DNA from: Aspidiotus rigidus
Taxonomy: Eukaryota; Arthropoda; Insecta; Hemiptera; Diaspididae
NCBI GenBank assembly: GCA_035079385.1
Contig: JAVHKY010000024.1
Span: 7,750,001-7,814,000, forward strand
Length of the DNA stretch: 64,000 nt
Direction: 5' to 3'
In this document: in pieces, positions 43,640-56,799 of the stretch
How the letters are laid out: the number at the start of each line of letters is the position of its first letter
How positions within the stretch are numbered: position 1 is the first letter of the stretch
Notes under the pieces: generated by a model
Databases searched by the model: none
Told to the model about the DNA's origin: nothing
The model's input: the letters and a program-made list of their open reading frames with translations, nothing else
Program-made: the position numbers and the translations under genes

Positions 43640-45540
43640 ATGGACTGCATGGACGTCCAGCGCAGTCCCTTCTTAGTTTTTTCATGGTTTGTTACTGCTC
43701 AGTTACTTTTTTATAATTCCCTCTTTTTCACCCCTCCATCACATTCTGTGTATTGTTTTTATCTTCAGTTGGTTCAACTCATTTTCAATCTAACTTTGTA
43801 TTCCTCTCCAGGTTTTTCCTCTCAAATCGCTATAAATGATGATAAGACTTTTCTGTGGATGACCTCAGCATCTCCCTACTAATTTGCAATTCCCAACAAG
43901 CGGAACTACTACTACAATTTACCCTCAAAAAAATCTAAAAATGGTCACCTAACCGAGGATTTTGATTTTTCAGACAAGAAAAGAATCATGGTAGTATCCC
44001 AAAAAGGGATACTGCTCCTACAAAACTTGACAATTACCATCCAATCCTCTGTCAAGTTTCTTGGTCTCACCTTCAACTTCAAATACACCTGAATCACTAA
44101 TCAAAAACGCGAGAACAAAATGTCTGAATTCCTCAAACATTCTCAAATATGTATCACACCCCCACACCGACTGTAACTGCGAATTTCTGCTCCAACTTTA
44201 AGGTACTCTAATCCATTATCCACTTGATTACCGTTCTCCCATTTAAACAAAAAAAAAAAAAAAAATTGAAATGGCTAGACTCAATTTAATCAACTGTGCT
44301 TCACCTGGCTCTTAGTGTAGTAAGCACCAGGTCTTAACTCAGCCCATGCTCCCAGGCAGGTGTCCGCGCTCTTCTAGTCACTGCTAATTTTCTGGCCTAG
44401 ATAACCCAATACCCAAATCTTCCTTTTTTATCCAAATATTCTCCAACCACCTTCCATCTAGGCACTTATCTCAAACTTAGGCTCCTACTTCTTATTTTGT
44501 AATATACTCCCTCTTGGATAACCCCTACCTCTGACGTCTTTTTTTCAATCTAACTAAAATTCCCAAAGCAGTAAATTTTATATACAAACAACACATTGAA
44601 AAAGTAATTTCTTTGGAATTTTCTTTCCACCCTCTCTGCTATAAGCGAGTGGGTCAAAATGGGGACCCAGAACTATACATGCAATCTTCATTCAGGGTAA
44701 CTCATCACCCATTTCTCTCCTATGGTACTATCTGATTCTCTTTCAACATTACTTCCTATCCAAGACCCTTGTCTTATTGTCCGACAAATCCGCATTCTTG
44801 CTCAGGTGTCAAATTCTTCCTCAGTAGTAGGAGAGCCTGTTTGGTACTTTTCCTGGCTGTCCATTATGAATTTCTTTTGACCAAAGTCAACCAAAAATGA
44901 CCAACATTGACCAAAATGAACCAAAAAACGCTCACAAAGTACTCTATTGTGGTTGATTTGAGTCAATCTTGGTCGAAAGAAATTTATAATGAACAACCGG
45001 GAAAAGTGCCAAATGGGCCCCTCTACTACTTTCCTCATCCTCCAACTTTTTTCTCTGGATACCGGCGTATAGCGACCTGAAGGAACATGACGCGCAATTG
45101 ATCTTGCCAATCCTTCTCCTTGTATAATTTGAAACCAATAAGCTCCGATCTATTAAAAATATCAAATTTCTCTGTCTACCTGAAACTGACCGTCATCCAA
45201 GCCGTTTCACAATAAGCCATACCCGTCTCAAGTACTCACTTTTTCACGCTTCTTTTCCGCTTCATATCTATACTGCAACGCTGATGAATCTGTTCAACTT
45301 TTCTTCTTTTACCCAGATCTAAAAAAGATCCAACTTCACCATCTGTTACTCCCTGTATCATAAGCTCCCTCTCGAACGATTATGAGAAAAGTATTAGAAC
45401 GATGAACCATTGTTGACACACCTATTCCTACAACACCATTGAATTCATATTCATCTTTATTGTCCCCATCTGCCCTAACTGCACTAGGGCACATAGTTGC
45501 AAGGCTTGTTTCTGTCATGAAAAAAAAATCAAAGCGATTT
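43640..45540 (+). mobile_element. Decayed LINE, RT to RNase H region (I/Jockey-like)
   Basis: The plus strand in shifting frames shows the RT catalytic motif VDDLSIS (43855-43875; normally YADD), then LLQFTLKKI and K-W, the usual downstream RT block. Next come the thumb region, the alanine/leucine-rich linker (about 44290-44470) and an SRFTISHTRLKYS-like block at about 45200-45240, equivalent to RIGHTRLTH of the 20-kb copy. Many stops; it ends before about 45540. Wording near 44190-44250 matches the minus-strand copy at about 8600-8700, identifying the same family. Confidence 0.6.
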
Positions 45541-45559
45541 TTAGTCGACGTTGAAATTT

Positions 45560-47760
45560 TGCACCAGAAGCCAACTCAATTCTGACATTAATAATAACTA
45601 ATAAGTTATAAGGTTGGCAATAGATTATGAGTGTTTATCAGGCGGCACTCATTCGTCGATTTCGATTTTATGTTTGGCTCAAGTGGTAAGTCGACACGGG
45701 ATTAATCTGCCGTCAAACCAACCTCCACCTAGAGATACTCTCGTTAGTCAGTGCTAGTTCCTCAAAAATTTTTTCACTGGCACCGTTAAACCGACAGGCA
45801 TTCTTGAGGCTCGTTCTAGTGTACGCACCTACTATTTCTCTAAAAATTCTACAATACCTGTTCCATCCTAAAACTAGAAATGACTTTATCCCGTCGTAAT
45901 CATAACACGAACACCAATTACTTAAGGAGCTTAAAGAACCTTAACCAGATTTTACGAGTACTGCAAAGGAATTTAAGGAATCCAACCGGTGCATCAGCTT
46001 CACCGTTCGTTTCTTTCATACATAAGGAGCAATTATTCGTACTGCCCCTGTTGGCTGCGCCGTGTAACCGCAGAGAATGTAAGCTTTTATTGGACGTTAT
46101 TGCCGCGGCACTTTCGTACAAGAATTTAAACGATAAAAGCTCGAATGGGCGAGGAAACGAGCGAAAGGGTTATACGCGAATTGTACATAAACGAACCGTT
46201 AAATTAGCTTCAATATTGCGTGTAATTAAAACGTGGTTCGGTGCGCTCGTAAAAGTTCACACGTTCGAGAGAAGTTAAAGATTTTTAGTGCGCGCAGTAT
46301 GTTGGCTTCTGGAAGATATAGGAGTATCCCTCGCGCGAAGAACCCTCGACAGTCCGATAGCGCGAGGCAATATTCTGGGCGGTATAATAGTATGCCTTTA
46401 TCTAAATCGCATACCGTGATACGACATCAAAACGCTAATAAAGCTAATTTATAAACTTGCAACGCCCATTCCCTTCGATATTACCGATCTATGCTCTCTC
46501 GCATGTACAGTTTTCGATATATACCGTGCACGTACCTATAATGAGACCGTATAGCGTATGGCACAAGAGGCGAAGGACGTCGATAAAAAAGGTTCGCGGA
46601 GGAATGAAAAAAAAAAGAAGAAGAAAATAATAATAAAAGTGAGAGAAGAAAACGATGTAGAGAAAGTCTGTCAATTTGACGAAACTTGCCGAGGGTGTTG
46701 AATATACGTATATACAGCCATTTGCCGCGAAAGATAAGAAAACTGTTCTTCTGAGCTAGGGAAAAAGTAAATAAAATAGAACCACTTATCCTCGAGAGTT
46801 AACGTTATAACGTCGTAGGAGATCGCGCAGCACAATAATAAAAGGAAATGAGTTTCGTGGCCATAACCGTCTTTTTGACTATCTGCGCAAGGGTGGAAGG
46901 ATTGCAGCGATGTGAAAAGACTTTTATTTTTGCGTATTATGCGGATCTGGTTAAAGCTTCTGGAACGTTACACACGGCAAAAGTATAGACGAATGAAAGG
47001 AAAGTTGGAGAAAAAAAAAAAGAAAAGAGACAGAACGAAGGAAAAGATGAAAACAAAAAAAAAAAAAAAGAAAGACGAGAAAACCATGAGATATATGTCT
47101 AAAAAGTAGTTCGAGCAAAATGATATTTGCAGAAATGTATTTTCCATTCTATAGTCATCATAGACGATGTTATTCGTCGTATGAGAAAATGTTTAAATCA
47201 AACTCGGTGCGCGCGTTTGTGTATACCTTTTTGCATATACCGATGTATACATACTCGCGAAGACGCCGGAGAAAAATAATATTTGTTCAAGAAGTACACA
47301 CACAGTATGCTCGAGCGTCGTCGAAGAAAAACTGAATAGATTTCATATATGTGCGACGGTTTTGAATGCGTGGAATATTTTATTGTTTAGATTATGGCGT
47401 GTAGCCATATGTTAGCAGTCGCGTAGATTTATACAGAAAATTATCATCGAGTCTTTATAGGAAATTTGTATAAATATTGTACGCGAAGAAAACAGGCTTA
47501 GATATATAAAAAGGAATGAAAATTGTCTGGGGAAATCAACGAAAATCGAACAATACCACAAAAAATTATTGAAGTTCCGTGAAGAGCACAATGGAAGGCC
47601 TTCAAAACGAAGCTTGAATTCACATTCTGTATTTTGTTGTTCAAAAACTCTTCAAACTTGGCAACGCATTGCACGGGGATAATAGTCTGCAATTACTATA
47701 CGCGACGCAATAAAGTGGCAGGAATTTCCAGATGAGGTACAGTTTCCAGAATCCCTTACT
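45560..47760. other. No supported gene; unique, CpG-rich
   Basis: A 132-codon frame (45880-46278 plus) has no recognisable domain and overlaps a minus frame. Purine-rich low-complexity A/G stretch at 46990-47070. CpG content is raised at 46.0-47.3 kb. Possibly host regulatory or intronic sequence. Confidence 0.35.
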
Positions 47761-47769
47761 CGTAGAAAA

Positions 47770-49620
47770 ACGACGGCTTCCTTAACAAAGTTAAACGAGG
47801 AACGCAGGGAACCTGATCATGAGTCATATTATGGGATTTGGTATTGAGAATTCAAGGAAGCCAAGACCTAGATAAAGCTGGTATAAAGAAGGCCAAAACC
47901 TACTATGGGTCATATGATGGGAATTTTTCCAAGTTCCCCTTCTATCATATGTAAGACTGTACTGTGGTACAGCTCACGAAATACAACAATACTTCTGAGA
48001 TTGCAGTGATAAACAATGAATCAACAAAAAGTTCACAGTTCCGATTGTGTGCTAACGACATGTCGTAGCTCGGAAGATGATAACATCAACCGTCCTACTA
48101 AGTAATATAACTACGCCTGCTAAACCTCTCTGCGAGTAGCGCAGTTACCGAGATTGCGGCGTGACGGAATCTCTCACATATATAGCTCGAGAGTCGAAAT
48201 TTTTTCCAAGTCCCCTTCCTATCGTATTATATGGTTCAAAAGTCGAAATTTTTCCAAGGTTTTTGTTGGACGGCGAACGGCGCGCGGCAACTTTCTCAAA
48301 AAACCCCCCATAGAGCAGGTTCCCTGTTAATAATATCATCCAAACCGAACAAGACTTATTGAGCAGAAGACCAAGTTATGCCCAAATAGTGCAGTCGTAT
48401 AAGACATAAACCTGAAGCATACCTTCAGTAAAGTTTCTTTTCAGGAGATTTGTGGGAAATTTTCTCCTTAAAAATTGAAAATATCTCAAGGGTACTCACA
48501 GGGAACCTGTTCTACGGAGATTTTTTCGAAAAAATGTCAGGGGTTGTGCACCGGCTAGCCAAAATAAAAATGGCCCAAGTTTAACATTATTCGCAAGAAA
48601 GGTTCAAGTCCCCCTTCTGTCGTATACAGCTTGGATTGGGCTTGGAAAAATTTTGACCTCCGAGCCATATGAGTATACGATAGAAGGGAGACTTGGAAAA
48701 ATTTATACTTTCGAGCGACATGAGACAGGAAGGGGACATGAAAAAATTTCGAATAGAGACGCGAAGGAGAGAGACTTGGAAGAAAATTTCGATTTTTGAA
48801 CCATTATCTAAGTCAAAATCTTATCAAAAAACTCACGGGTCCTTTAACGCAGTTAAACGAGGAAACTGTTTTATTGGGCATGTGAGATCTGAAAAATGAT
48901 ATATGTGTATTTCGAGAGGAAGCGGCTCTTGAGGAACCTCCAACCCCAGCACAAGTGAACAGAACTTCCAATTGACCTAGAAAGTTTTCCCACAAAACAG
49001 ATTTCTATTCTTTCCATTCACCTTTGTGCCAGAACCCGTGTGTTTTTTTCAAGTCCACTACTGTGATTTCGCAAGTCCCCTCCTATCATATAATAGCTCA
49101 AAAATCAAAATTTTTCACATTAACATCCCTATACAAGCTTGATAATCGGAATTTTTTAAGGTTCACTTCCGACACTAAAAAAAGGGGCACAAAAGGCATA
49201 GAAAATCCCCTCGTGTTATATTTAACTCGAAATTCAAAATTTTTTTAAAGTTCTCCTCCTGTCATATATGGCTTGAAAGAACAAATTTTTCTAAATTCAC
49301 CACCCCTATAAGGGTCGATTGTTGGAATTTTTCCAAGCCCCACCTCTAGCACCAAAAAAGCAAGAGGGTAGGAAAAAGAAAATGTAAAAGAAAACTCACA
49401 GGTTATTTAACGGAGGTGAACGAGGGTGGCTGGGAACCTGTCTTATTCGACACGTGGGATCTGAAAAATGTTGATTGTGACGTCACAGGCCCAGACTTCA
49501 GCGCCATTTTGTCGCCAGGCTTCCTCGTTATCGAGGATCCATTGCTTCTCCATCTCACGGAATCTGTTGCCGTTACCTGTCATGCATACGTCGGTAGCTC
49601 ACCAAACCAATCCTAGACCC
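47770..49620. repeat. Cluster of dispersed repeat fragments
   Basis: Multiple pieces of the families seen at 9.35, 15.5, 16.3 and 31 kb: AACGCAGGGAACCTG (47798), CTATCATATGTA (47941), GTCCCCTTCCTATCG, GAACCTGTTCTACGG (48502), ACTCACGGGTCCTTTAACG (48830) and ACTCACAGGTTATTTAACGG (49393). The last two, with GTTAAACGAGG and GTGGGATCTGAAAAATG, look like the same repeat end in two diverged copies. No coding sequence. Confidence 0.55.
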
Positions 49621-49624
49621 TAGT

Positions 49625-50900
49625 ACACGTTGGCACTTGAGGCAGGTAAAGGTTTCACTGTTATTGTTTCTTCTGGAGAGACTATTCCCTGGTTATTGTA
49701 ACATATTGTCCTCCATTTAGATCTGTCTTGGCACGTTTCTTCTCAAGTTCTTGATGCCAGCTTTCTTCATAATAGGGTGGACAACATCCTTATATCGCTT
49801 CATCTGTCCAGCGGTTGAGCGCTCACCATGCGTCATCTCGCTGTAAAGTATTTGCTATGGGATACGATTCTCGCTCATACGATATACATGGCCGATCCAA
49901 CTCATTTGGTTCCTTGCTAGTGTGTTCACAATTGGGTCACACTTCACTCTCTCCCGGATCTGCTGGTTAGACACAAAGTCCTGCCACTTTATTTTCAGGA
50001 TATAACGGAGCTGCCTCATTTGGAACTTTTCTAATACCTTGACATGTTTCCTGTATTGTGTCCAGCATTCACTTCCATGTAGAAGAATCGATAGTACAAC
50101 AGTTTTGAAGACTGATACCTTGGTTTTAATAGTCAGGTCCCTGCAACTGAACACGCATCCTCTCAGCTTGAAGAAGGCAAGTGAAGCACATTGCATACGG
50201 TGCCTGATTCCAGCGTCGGGTCTCCGCAGGAGGTAACAAGGCTTCCCAGATAATTGAATTGGTCCACTGTCTCTATAGAATTACCGCTGATATTTAAGGT
50301 TGACTTCATTGCTGTAGTTGGTATTGGAACACTGCAGCGCATGACTACGTGTTTACTTCCATGCCTAGTGATGCATAAACCTCAGTGATTTCATCCACCA
50401 TTCTTTGAGCTTCTTCTTCAGAGTTAGCCAAAATAACGAGATTCGTCGGCATACTGCAGCTCGGTTAGAAAGCGCCGGTGAACCTTTCCTTGTGCTTTTA
50501 AGCGCGCAAGGTTGTTTAGCCCACCGTCGCATCCATATTTTAGATCAATGCCACGGTCCTGTAGTACCCTGTCCAGACACACAAGAAACGCCGTCATGAA
50601 TATTTTGAACAGGAGTGGAATACAGCCCTGTCTTACTCAATTAGAGATCTGAAAACCTTCTGTAGTGTCTCTTCCAGCAATGACTTTGGCTATATTTTCT
50701 TTATGTAGGTCAGTGATGATATTTATGAGTTTCACAGGACACCCGAACATGAATAGAATTTGCCAAAGTGCTTCCCTATTCACCATGTCAAACGCTTTCC
50801 TTAGGTCCACGAAGATGGCGAACATTTTATATGAAAATTTCATACGTTTCACGATCGTAATTTTTTTTTTTTTCCTCTTTACCTGTGCAATGTCCAACTA
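49625..50900 (-). mobile_element. LINE fragment: RT palm to C-terminal domain
   Basis: Minus strand: RT motif A IFVDLRKAFDMVNREALW (about 50810-50757), FGCPVKLINIITDLHKE, a QYAD motif C with a 1-nt frame slip (about 50455-50445; LVILANSEEEAQ continues in the next frame), FNYLGSLV. These are followed by SILLHGSECWTQYRKH ... MRQLRYIL.IKWQDFV ... MSWIGHVYRM (50196-49855), and a tail with RYKDVVHPIMKKAGIKN. This is the standard end of a LINE ORF2 lacking RNase H. Stops and frameshifts show it is inactive. The clade is not certain; it differs from the RNase H-bearing LINEs of this window. Confidence 0.8.
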
Positions 50901-53900
50901 GCGGTTTTCTACATGTAGGACTTCAATCATTCCTTCATCATGTGTTGCTCTTCATTGCAATGTTTGCCAAACAGTGACTTCCTGTCTTTTTTTTCCTTAA
51001 TGTTCTGCACTCCTTTTCGGTGACGTTGAACTTTCTCTCCTAGTCTTACCAATGGTGATGTCTTCGCACTGCACTGTTCGCAACTGAGCTTTTACACTTC
51101 GCTGGAGCTTCCTTCGTCCTTTTTCCTCCATGTGGTCGTTTCTCATTCTTTTCACCATGGGTGGGTTATTATAAATGCCCACATTTACATCACAGCCACT
51201 ATTGTGATTTGAGGTTATCATTTTCTTTCTTTTGTTACGTGCCTTGTACCCTCTATCCTTTCCGTTAATATGACTCGTAGTCAATATGACTCGTACGTAT
51301 GAGGTTTCTGTACTTCTCAAAAATTTAAAAAATATCGGCCCCATGAGGGAGGAAGTTCCACGCTCACATGATGGAAATTTTTAGGAACTCTCAGAGAACG
51401 CGACAAATCTGTACACCTTTGACAAAGATTTGCTCAGCGGCTGTGTACAGGAAAATTCCGATTTTGATAATCCGTGAAAAAATACAGAAATTTTACCGGT
51501 ATCATTTTTTTCAAAGAACTCGCCAAGTTCTATAGCACCAGTGTCCTCTTTTATGGACTGACAAAGGGTAGGAAGAAAAACAAATCTTTCAGTAAGAATG
51601 GAGGAATATAAAATACTGAGTTCGTCCTGCGAAAAAAAAAAAAAAGTCTTACCATTATTTCGCTTTATTCGTTTTTGTCTACGTACTCCTCTATAATTCA
51701 TTCATCCTACAATGAAACTTTACTTCACAATCTTCCCCTTCTCGCGTATTAATTTCTCAATTTAGCCTCAGACGAAATGAAAACAGAAATTTAAATCGGA
51801 GTAACCGATTACCCAGGTTTAAATTTAGAAAATTCATTAATATCTGGCCTCTCTTTCGTTAATGCGTCATTTGTCTCGCTGATCTGGAACGTTCCCACGC
51901 TCATTCATCCGTGTGAATGGAGAGGAAAAGTTTTACAACGAATATAACTTTTCTAATCTAGAATGTGCGAGAAAAATATTCTTCGCGTAGATATTTTCTG
52001 CAGAAGAAGACCGGAAAGCTTTTCTATAATCGAAAATCATCCTATAACAATGAACGGCTACAAAATGGTGAACATTTTCAAATATAAAGTGAAAGACTCA
52101 TATATAGCGAGCTTCGTGCGCTGAATATTCGCCATTCATTTTGAAGGGTGAAGAAAAAAAGTATAATGCGACAACTTCAATTCTGCACCATTTATATGGT
52201 TTCGAATTAATTTTCAACGCCCACGTGGAAAATATTAAAGGTCAATGTGTATATCGCAGTACTTTACAATACACGTATGCCTGACACAGAATACTTGAAA
52301 TCTTTTGAATTATAAGATGAATTTGCTCATATGATGTGCTTCTTTATTAATTTATCTTGATGAAGTATGCGGAAAATAATTCAGAAAATCGCATATTTTC
52401 TTATGTTTATAGATTCTGTGGTTAGCGGTGCACTATCAGAGAACGAATAACAAAGTTGTTATAATGGAGAGATTCGATGAAATATCAGGTTTTCAATCGG
52501 ACAGAAGAAATCTCACTTGCTGTAGAAAGAATAAAACTTGACAGACCCGAACTAGGACGATCATGGGGACATTCGTCGGAATAATTCATTCAAAGTGAGT
52601 TTGGACCGTGTATTTTTTTTTTTTATTGGAATTTAGGAAGGTGATGAAATGATGACATTTTTCAAGTTTCGAATAACTTGGAAGAACTTCTTTGAACTCT
52701 CTGCTGTTTTTATATAATTTCTAGTATTTCCTTGAACTGACAAAATTGTTGAAAAATGTTCAAAAATTGCTTCGAGATTAAAATCTACTTTCGATGAACC
52801 ACCTTCACCGGAAGTCGACTCGAAATTGACTGAAAATTTACATCTTGGTCGAAGTTGCGTTACTTTACGCCAAATCATTAGCCTCGTCGATTTCAAGTTG
52901 ACTTCTCTAAATTTTTCGCCGACCTGATATCGACTACTCTGCTGCATCGAATAACAGTCAATTTGTAGTTCTCGGGCAAAGTGCGCCGATCAACGAGAAA
53001 TCGTGCGCAAATAGACGTCGATCTGGAGTCGATTTCCAGTCAACATCCCTAAATCATCTATCGACATGAAATTGACACCTCTGTCGTGTCGATTAAGAGT
53101 TAATTTGCATAGTTTTCTGAGAATGCATTGAAGTCGACGACTTTAAATCGACGTCGATCTGGAGTCCATTCCAGTCACGCTCTTGTAGATCAGACTCTAG
53201 AACACAAGATTTTAGATGAATGATGAAGACGATGGCCACTAGCATAGATAGCGGTACCCTACGGGAAGACTGTCGAGAGATAGAAATTTAAGTGTCTGTA
53301 GGCGAGAAGCGAGCTCCAGAAGTTTTTTAGCGAGGAAGTGGGCTGGAATTCTGTGGTAGCATAGAAACACGAAGATATTAAAGTACCTATTTTGCTAGTT
53401 TATAACTAGAGTTCGTGTAGAATGCAACCACTGGCCACATCGGAGGTCGTTCTCGTAGAGTTTGACCTGGTAGGGGCCTGGATTCAACACGAGAAAATGA
53501 TCATATACGCCATTAATCGGCGTTTTTTACAGCAGAACGGATTTTCTGTGAAGACGGAACGAATGCGACTGATGCTGGCTGAGTGAAGGAAATCTCATTG
53601 GGCTCGCGCGAACAGTATTAAGACCTCATCTTTGTCGTTTTTTCCCAAAAGTATGTTCTGATCCGAGAGGTGAAGTCTCAACGAGAGGTTCGGGAGAGGG
53701 TGGTGGACCAATTTATTATATCATTGATGAGTTGATGGACTTACTCGGAGTTGAGTCGCAGGTCGGTGCGAATGCCGATAGCGATATTCGTACCAATGGT
53801 AGTTTTTAAGGGGGATTTTTAATGAATCAGGAAGATAGCGTAATTCTTACCTAATTAAAAGAAGGTTCAACAGTCGGGAAGGAGTTCTATGCCGGATAAA

Positions 53901-54420
53901 TTCATCACAGAAGGTGCCATATTCGTTGTATCAACGCGGAGAGTCGAGAGGTACTCGGCGGGACCAAGTTTGAATTGGGGTCGAGCTCATTCCTGTTGGA
54001 GGAGATTTTTGAGCATGGTTTTTTGGCAGTGTCATTTTATCCTCCCTGAATAAAGCCATCACCCCTTCCCCAGAACTTCTTGAATACTGGATAAGGAAAG
54101 AAATTTGGTTTTAGACAGGTATTCAAATATCGTTTGTAAATTTGTAATTTTGATTGGGAATTTGTTCGTTTCCGTGCTTTTGTGCCAAGCATTTGCATTA
54201 AACCGACCTATATTTATTTTATTTTATTTCTGTTTTCGATTTTTTAGATTATTCTTTCAAACTGGTTGCCTTCATAGTTTTCTACCACTTGTTCCGACGA
54301 GTTAAATAAATTTTTTCCAGGTTTTTGTGTCCTCTCTCCGTAGTTAACATTTTTCGAGTTTTCTTCCTTATTTGTTCAGATCAAGGGCAAGTGTCCCTAT
54401 GAGTCCCCCACCTGTAGCTT
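50900..54420. other. No supported gene; short repeats near 53 kb
   Basis: 51.0-51.35 kb minus has a 115-codon basic frame next to the LINE that may be an upstream LINE part, but I cannot support it. 52.8-53.2 kb carries two copies of GACGTCGATCTGGAGTC (about 53016 and 53150) amid many GTCGA words. The remainder is unique or AT-rich with no domain. Confidence 0.35.
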
Positions 54421-54605
54421 GACGGTGGGAATGTTTGTCAGACTATTACCTTCTCTAGTATATACAGTTCGAAGACCGAATTTCCTCTAGTCTCCTACCT
54501 AATGTAGCTCAGAGGTCGGAATTTCACCCCTCTAATATTTATAGTTCGAGGAATTTTTGTAATTTCTCTCCTTGGTCCGGTGGCTCAGTGCACATTATGA
54601 GATCA
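54420..54605. repeat. Dispersed repeat fragment
   Basis: Words such as CTAGTATATACAGTTCGAAG(A)C and CTACCTAATGTAGCTC(A/G)(G)AGGTCGGAATTT are diverged, reverse-oriented forms of the TATATGATAGGAGGGG family. Similar fragments lie at 56.57-56.76 kb, just outside the other arm of the foldback. Confidence 0.4.
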
Positions 54606-56557
54606 ACCTTGCATATTTCATATTAAAATCATGAAATTTGGAACAAACATTTATGATACTTGAATGAAAAATTTAAGCCATGGCGCCCCGGTCCAAATCC
54701 CAAAGGGACCCTGTAATGGCGGGTTGCCTAACTGGAAGGAGTTCTTGCATATAAATGACCGAAATATTCCTTTTGGTTTCGCAATTCATGTGGATGCTTA
54801 TGTAATTCGGACCGCCAAGTTCGAAAAAACTTATCAAAAAACTCTTTCGACATTTTTAGGGGCACCGAGGGCCTGATAATTCCTAAAATAGGGGTAAACT
54901 TGAAATGACATATTACAACATATTTTCACGAACATCCTTACAAAATTTTCCGTAGAAATTGAGAAGAATACTAAAAAAAATTCTTTCAACCGTCCAAAGG
55001 GCCCAGGGGCCTCCCCCCTTCCCAAAATTAGGAAAAAATATTTTGTGTTTTTTGGAACAATCTTAATGGGGCTCCGAAGTAGAATTCAGCGTGAAATCCG
55101 GGGAAAATGGTGAAAAAATTCCTGGGACCCTCGGATGGGGTTGGAATTGGCACAAACTCTGAAAAGTGATGAGAAAATGTTTGCATTTTTTTTTCAAGTT
55201 CAACAGATTCTGATGCAGAATTTACCGTGGAATTCGGAAAAAATAGTCAAAAATTCCTGGAGGTCTCTGAGAGGGAGTAAGAGGACTCAAACTCACAAAA
55301 CTCGAAGTAAAAAATATGCGTTTTTGAGAAAATCCAAACGGATTCTTGTGTGAATTCAGAAAGTATCCTAAAAAAAATCTCATGGCTCTTTAAGGGGCCC
55401 GAGAAGAATATGAGCGTCTTGGAACAAAAGTTGTGGGGCTACATTCCCGTACTTGAACTTTCATGAAATATCATAGAGAATTTCTTGTTGTATAGAACGT
55501 GAAATAGATATACCTTGAAATTTCACAAAAACCACTGCGGTGTTACTAAAATATAAAATACTTCAAAAACTTCACCAACATAGTATATATTTTAAACCTG
55601 ATCATAATTGTAATGCCCATTTACAAATAATTTATTCAAACGAGCACTCACTACCACACAGACTGAAAAGTAGAAACTATCAGAAAAACTGATGAGTCCG
55701 CAAAGAGACACTTTCGAACCAACAAAAAACGCAATTTACATGAGTTATAAAAATGTAATTCTACAATTTTACAACTTTTCCCAAAGAAGTTGATATTCCT
55801 CCTGGCCCCCTTGAAGAGCCATGAGATTTTTTTCAGGATTCTTTCTGAATTCACACAAAAATCCGTTTGAATTTTCTCAAAAACGCATATTCTCTTTTTT
55901 TCGAAATCCTCTTACCACCTCTCAGAGACCTCCACGAGTTTTTTTTATCATTGTTTCCGAATTTTGCGGTAAAAAAAAATTCAAATTTTTTTCGTCACTT
56001 TTCGAGGTTTGCACCCCTCTCAACCTCCTCCGAGAGCCTCAGGAATTTTTTCACCATTTTTCCCGGATTTCGGGCTAAAAATTCTACTTCGGAACCTATT
56101 AAGATTTTTCCAAAAAACACACAATTTTTTTCCTCTATTTGGGGGGGGGGAGGCTCCTGGGCCCCTTGGACGTTTGGAAGAATTTTTTTAGTTTTTTTTT
56201 TTTCCAAATTCTACGGAAAATTCCAAGGATATTCGTGAAAATATCTTGAAATATGTCACTTCAATTTTACCTCCATTTTAGGGGTTATCAGCCCCTTGGC
56301 GGGCTCCAAAATGTCGGAAGATTTTTTTGATAATTTTTTTTTCGAATTTGACGGTCCGAATTACATAAGAATCTACATGAACTGCGAACCAAGAAGAATA
56401 TTTCGGTCATTTATAGGCAAGAACTCCTTCCACTCAGGCAACCCGCCATTTCAGGGCCCCTATGAGGTTTAGACCGTGGCGCCATGGCTGAAATTTTTTA
56501 TTCAAGCATCCTAAATGTTCGTTCCAAATTTCATGATTTTAACATAAAATGCAAGGT
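54606..56557. mobile_element. 1.95-kb foldback element with about 800-bp arms
   Basis: The left arm (54606 to about 55435) and right arm (about 55765 to 56557) are imperfect reverse complements over their full length. Shared blocks are ATCATGAAATTTGGAAC at the outer ends, GGCGGGTTGCCT, TATAAATGACCGAAATATTC, and AATCTCATGGCTCTT at the inner ends. The loop is about 330 bp. Arms differ by many substitutions and small indels, so it is old. Small frames in it occur on both strands and are mirror products. No transposase; the flanking dispersed repeat lies on both sides. Confidence 0.8.
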
Positions 56558-56799
56558 CAAATTGTCTACCTCCCGGACTACCCCCTTCCCATTATACATT
56601 CAACTCGAAGGACGAAATTTTTTGAAAACCCCCTTTCTTCCAATTTGACTGTCGGAATTCGAAATCCCATTTTCATACGTAACTCAATGTTCGAAAATGT
56701 TTCAAGTCGTCCTCAAATTATATATTACTCAAAGACAGAATTTTATTTTATCATAATTTCTAGCAAATTTACCAATGATCATCTTTTCAAACACGAAGT

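Noticed and set aside
45880..46278. 132-codon plus-strand ORF
   Set aside because: No domain, no splice context, overlapping minus frame; CpG-rich sequence favours long chance frames.
55690..55730. CTGATGAGTCC ... TTTCGAAC, hammerhead-like
   Set aside because: The GAAA core is missing (GAAC) and stem II does not form; lies in the loop of the large foldback.
55867..56238. 123-codon plus ORF, Phe-rich
   Set aside because: Lies in an arm of the large foldback, low complexity, with a corresponding frame on the other strand.
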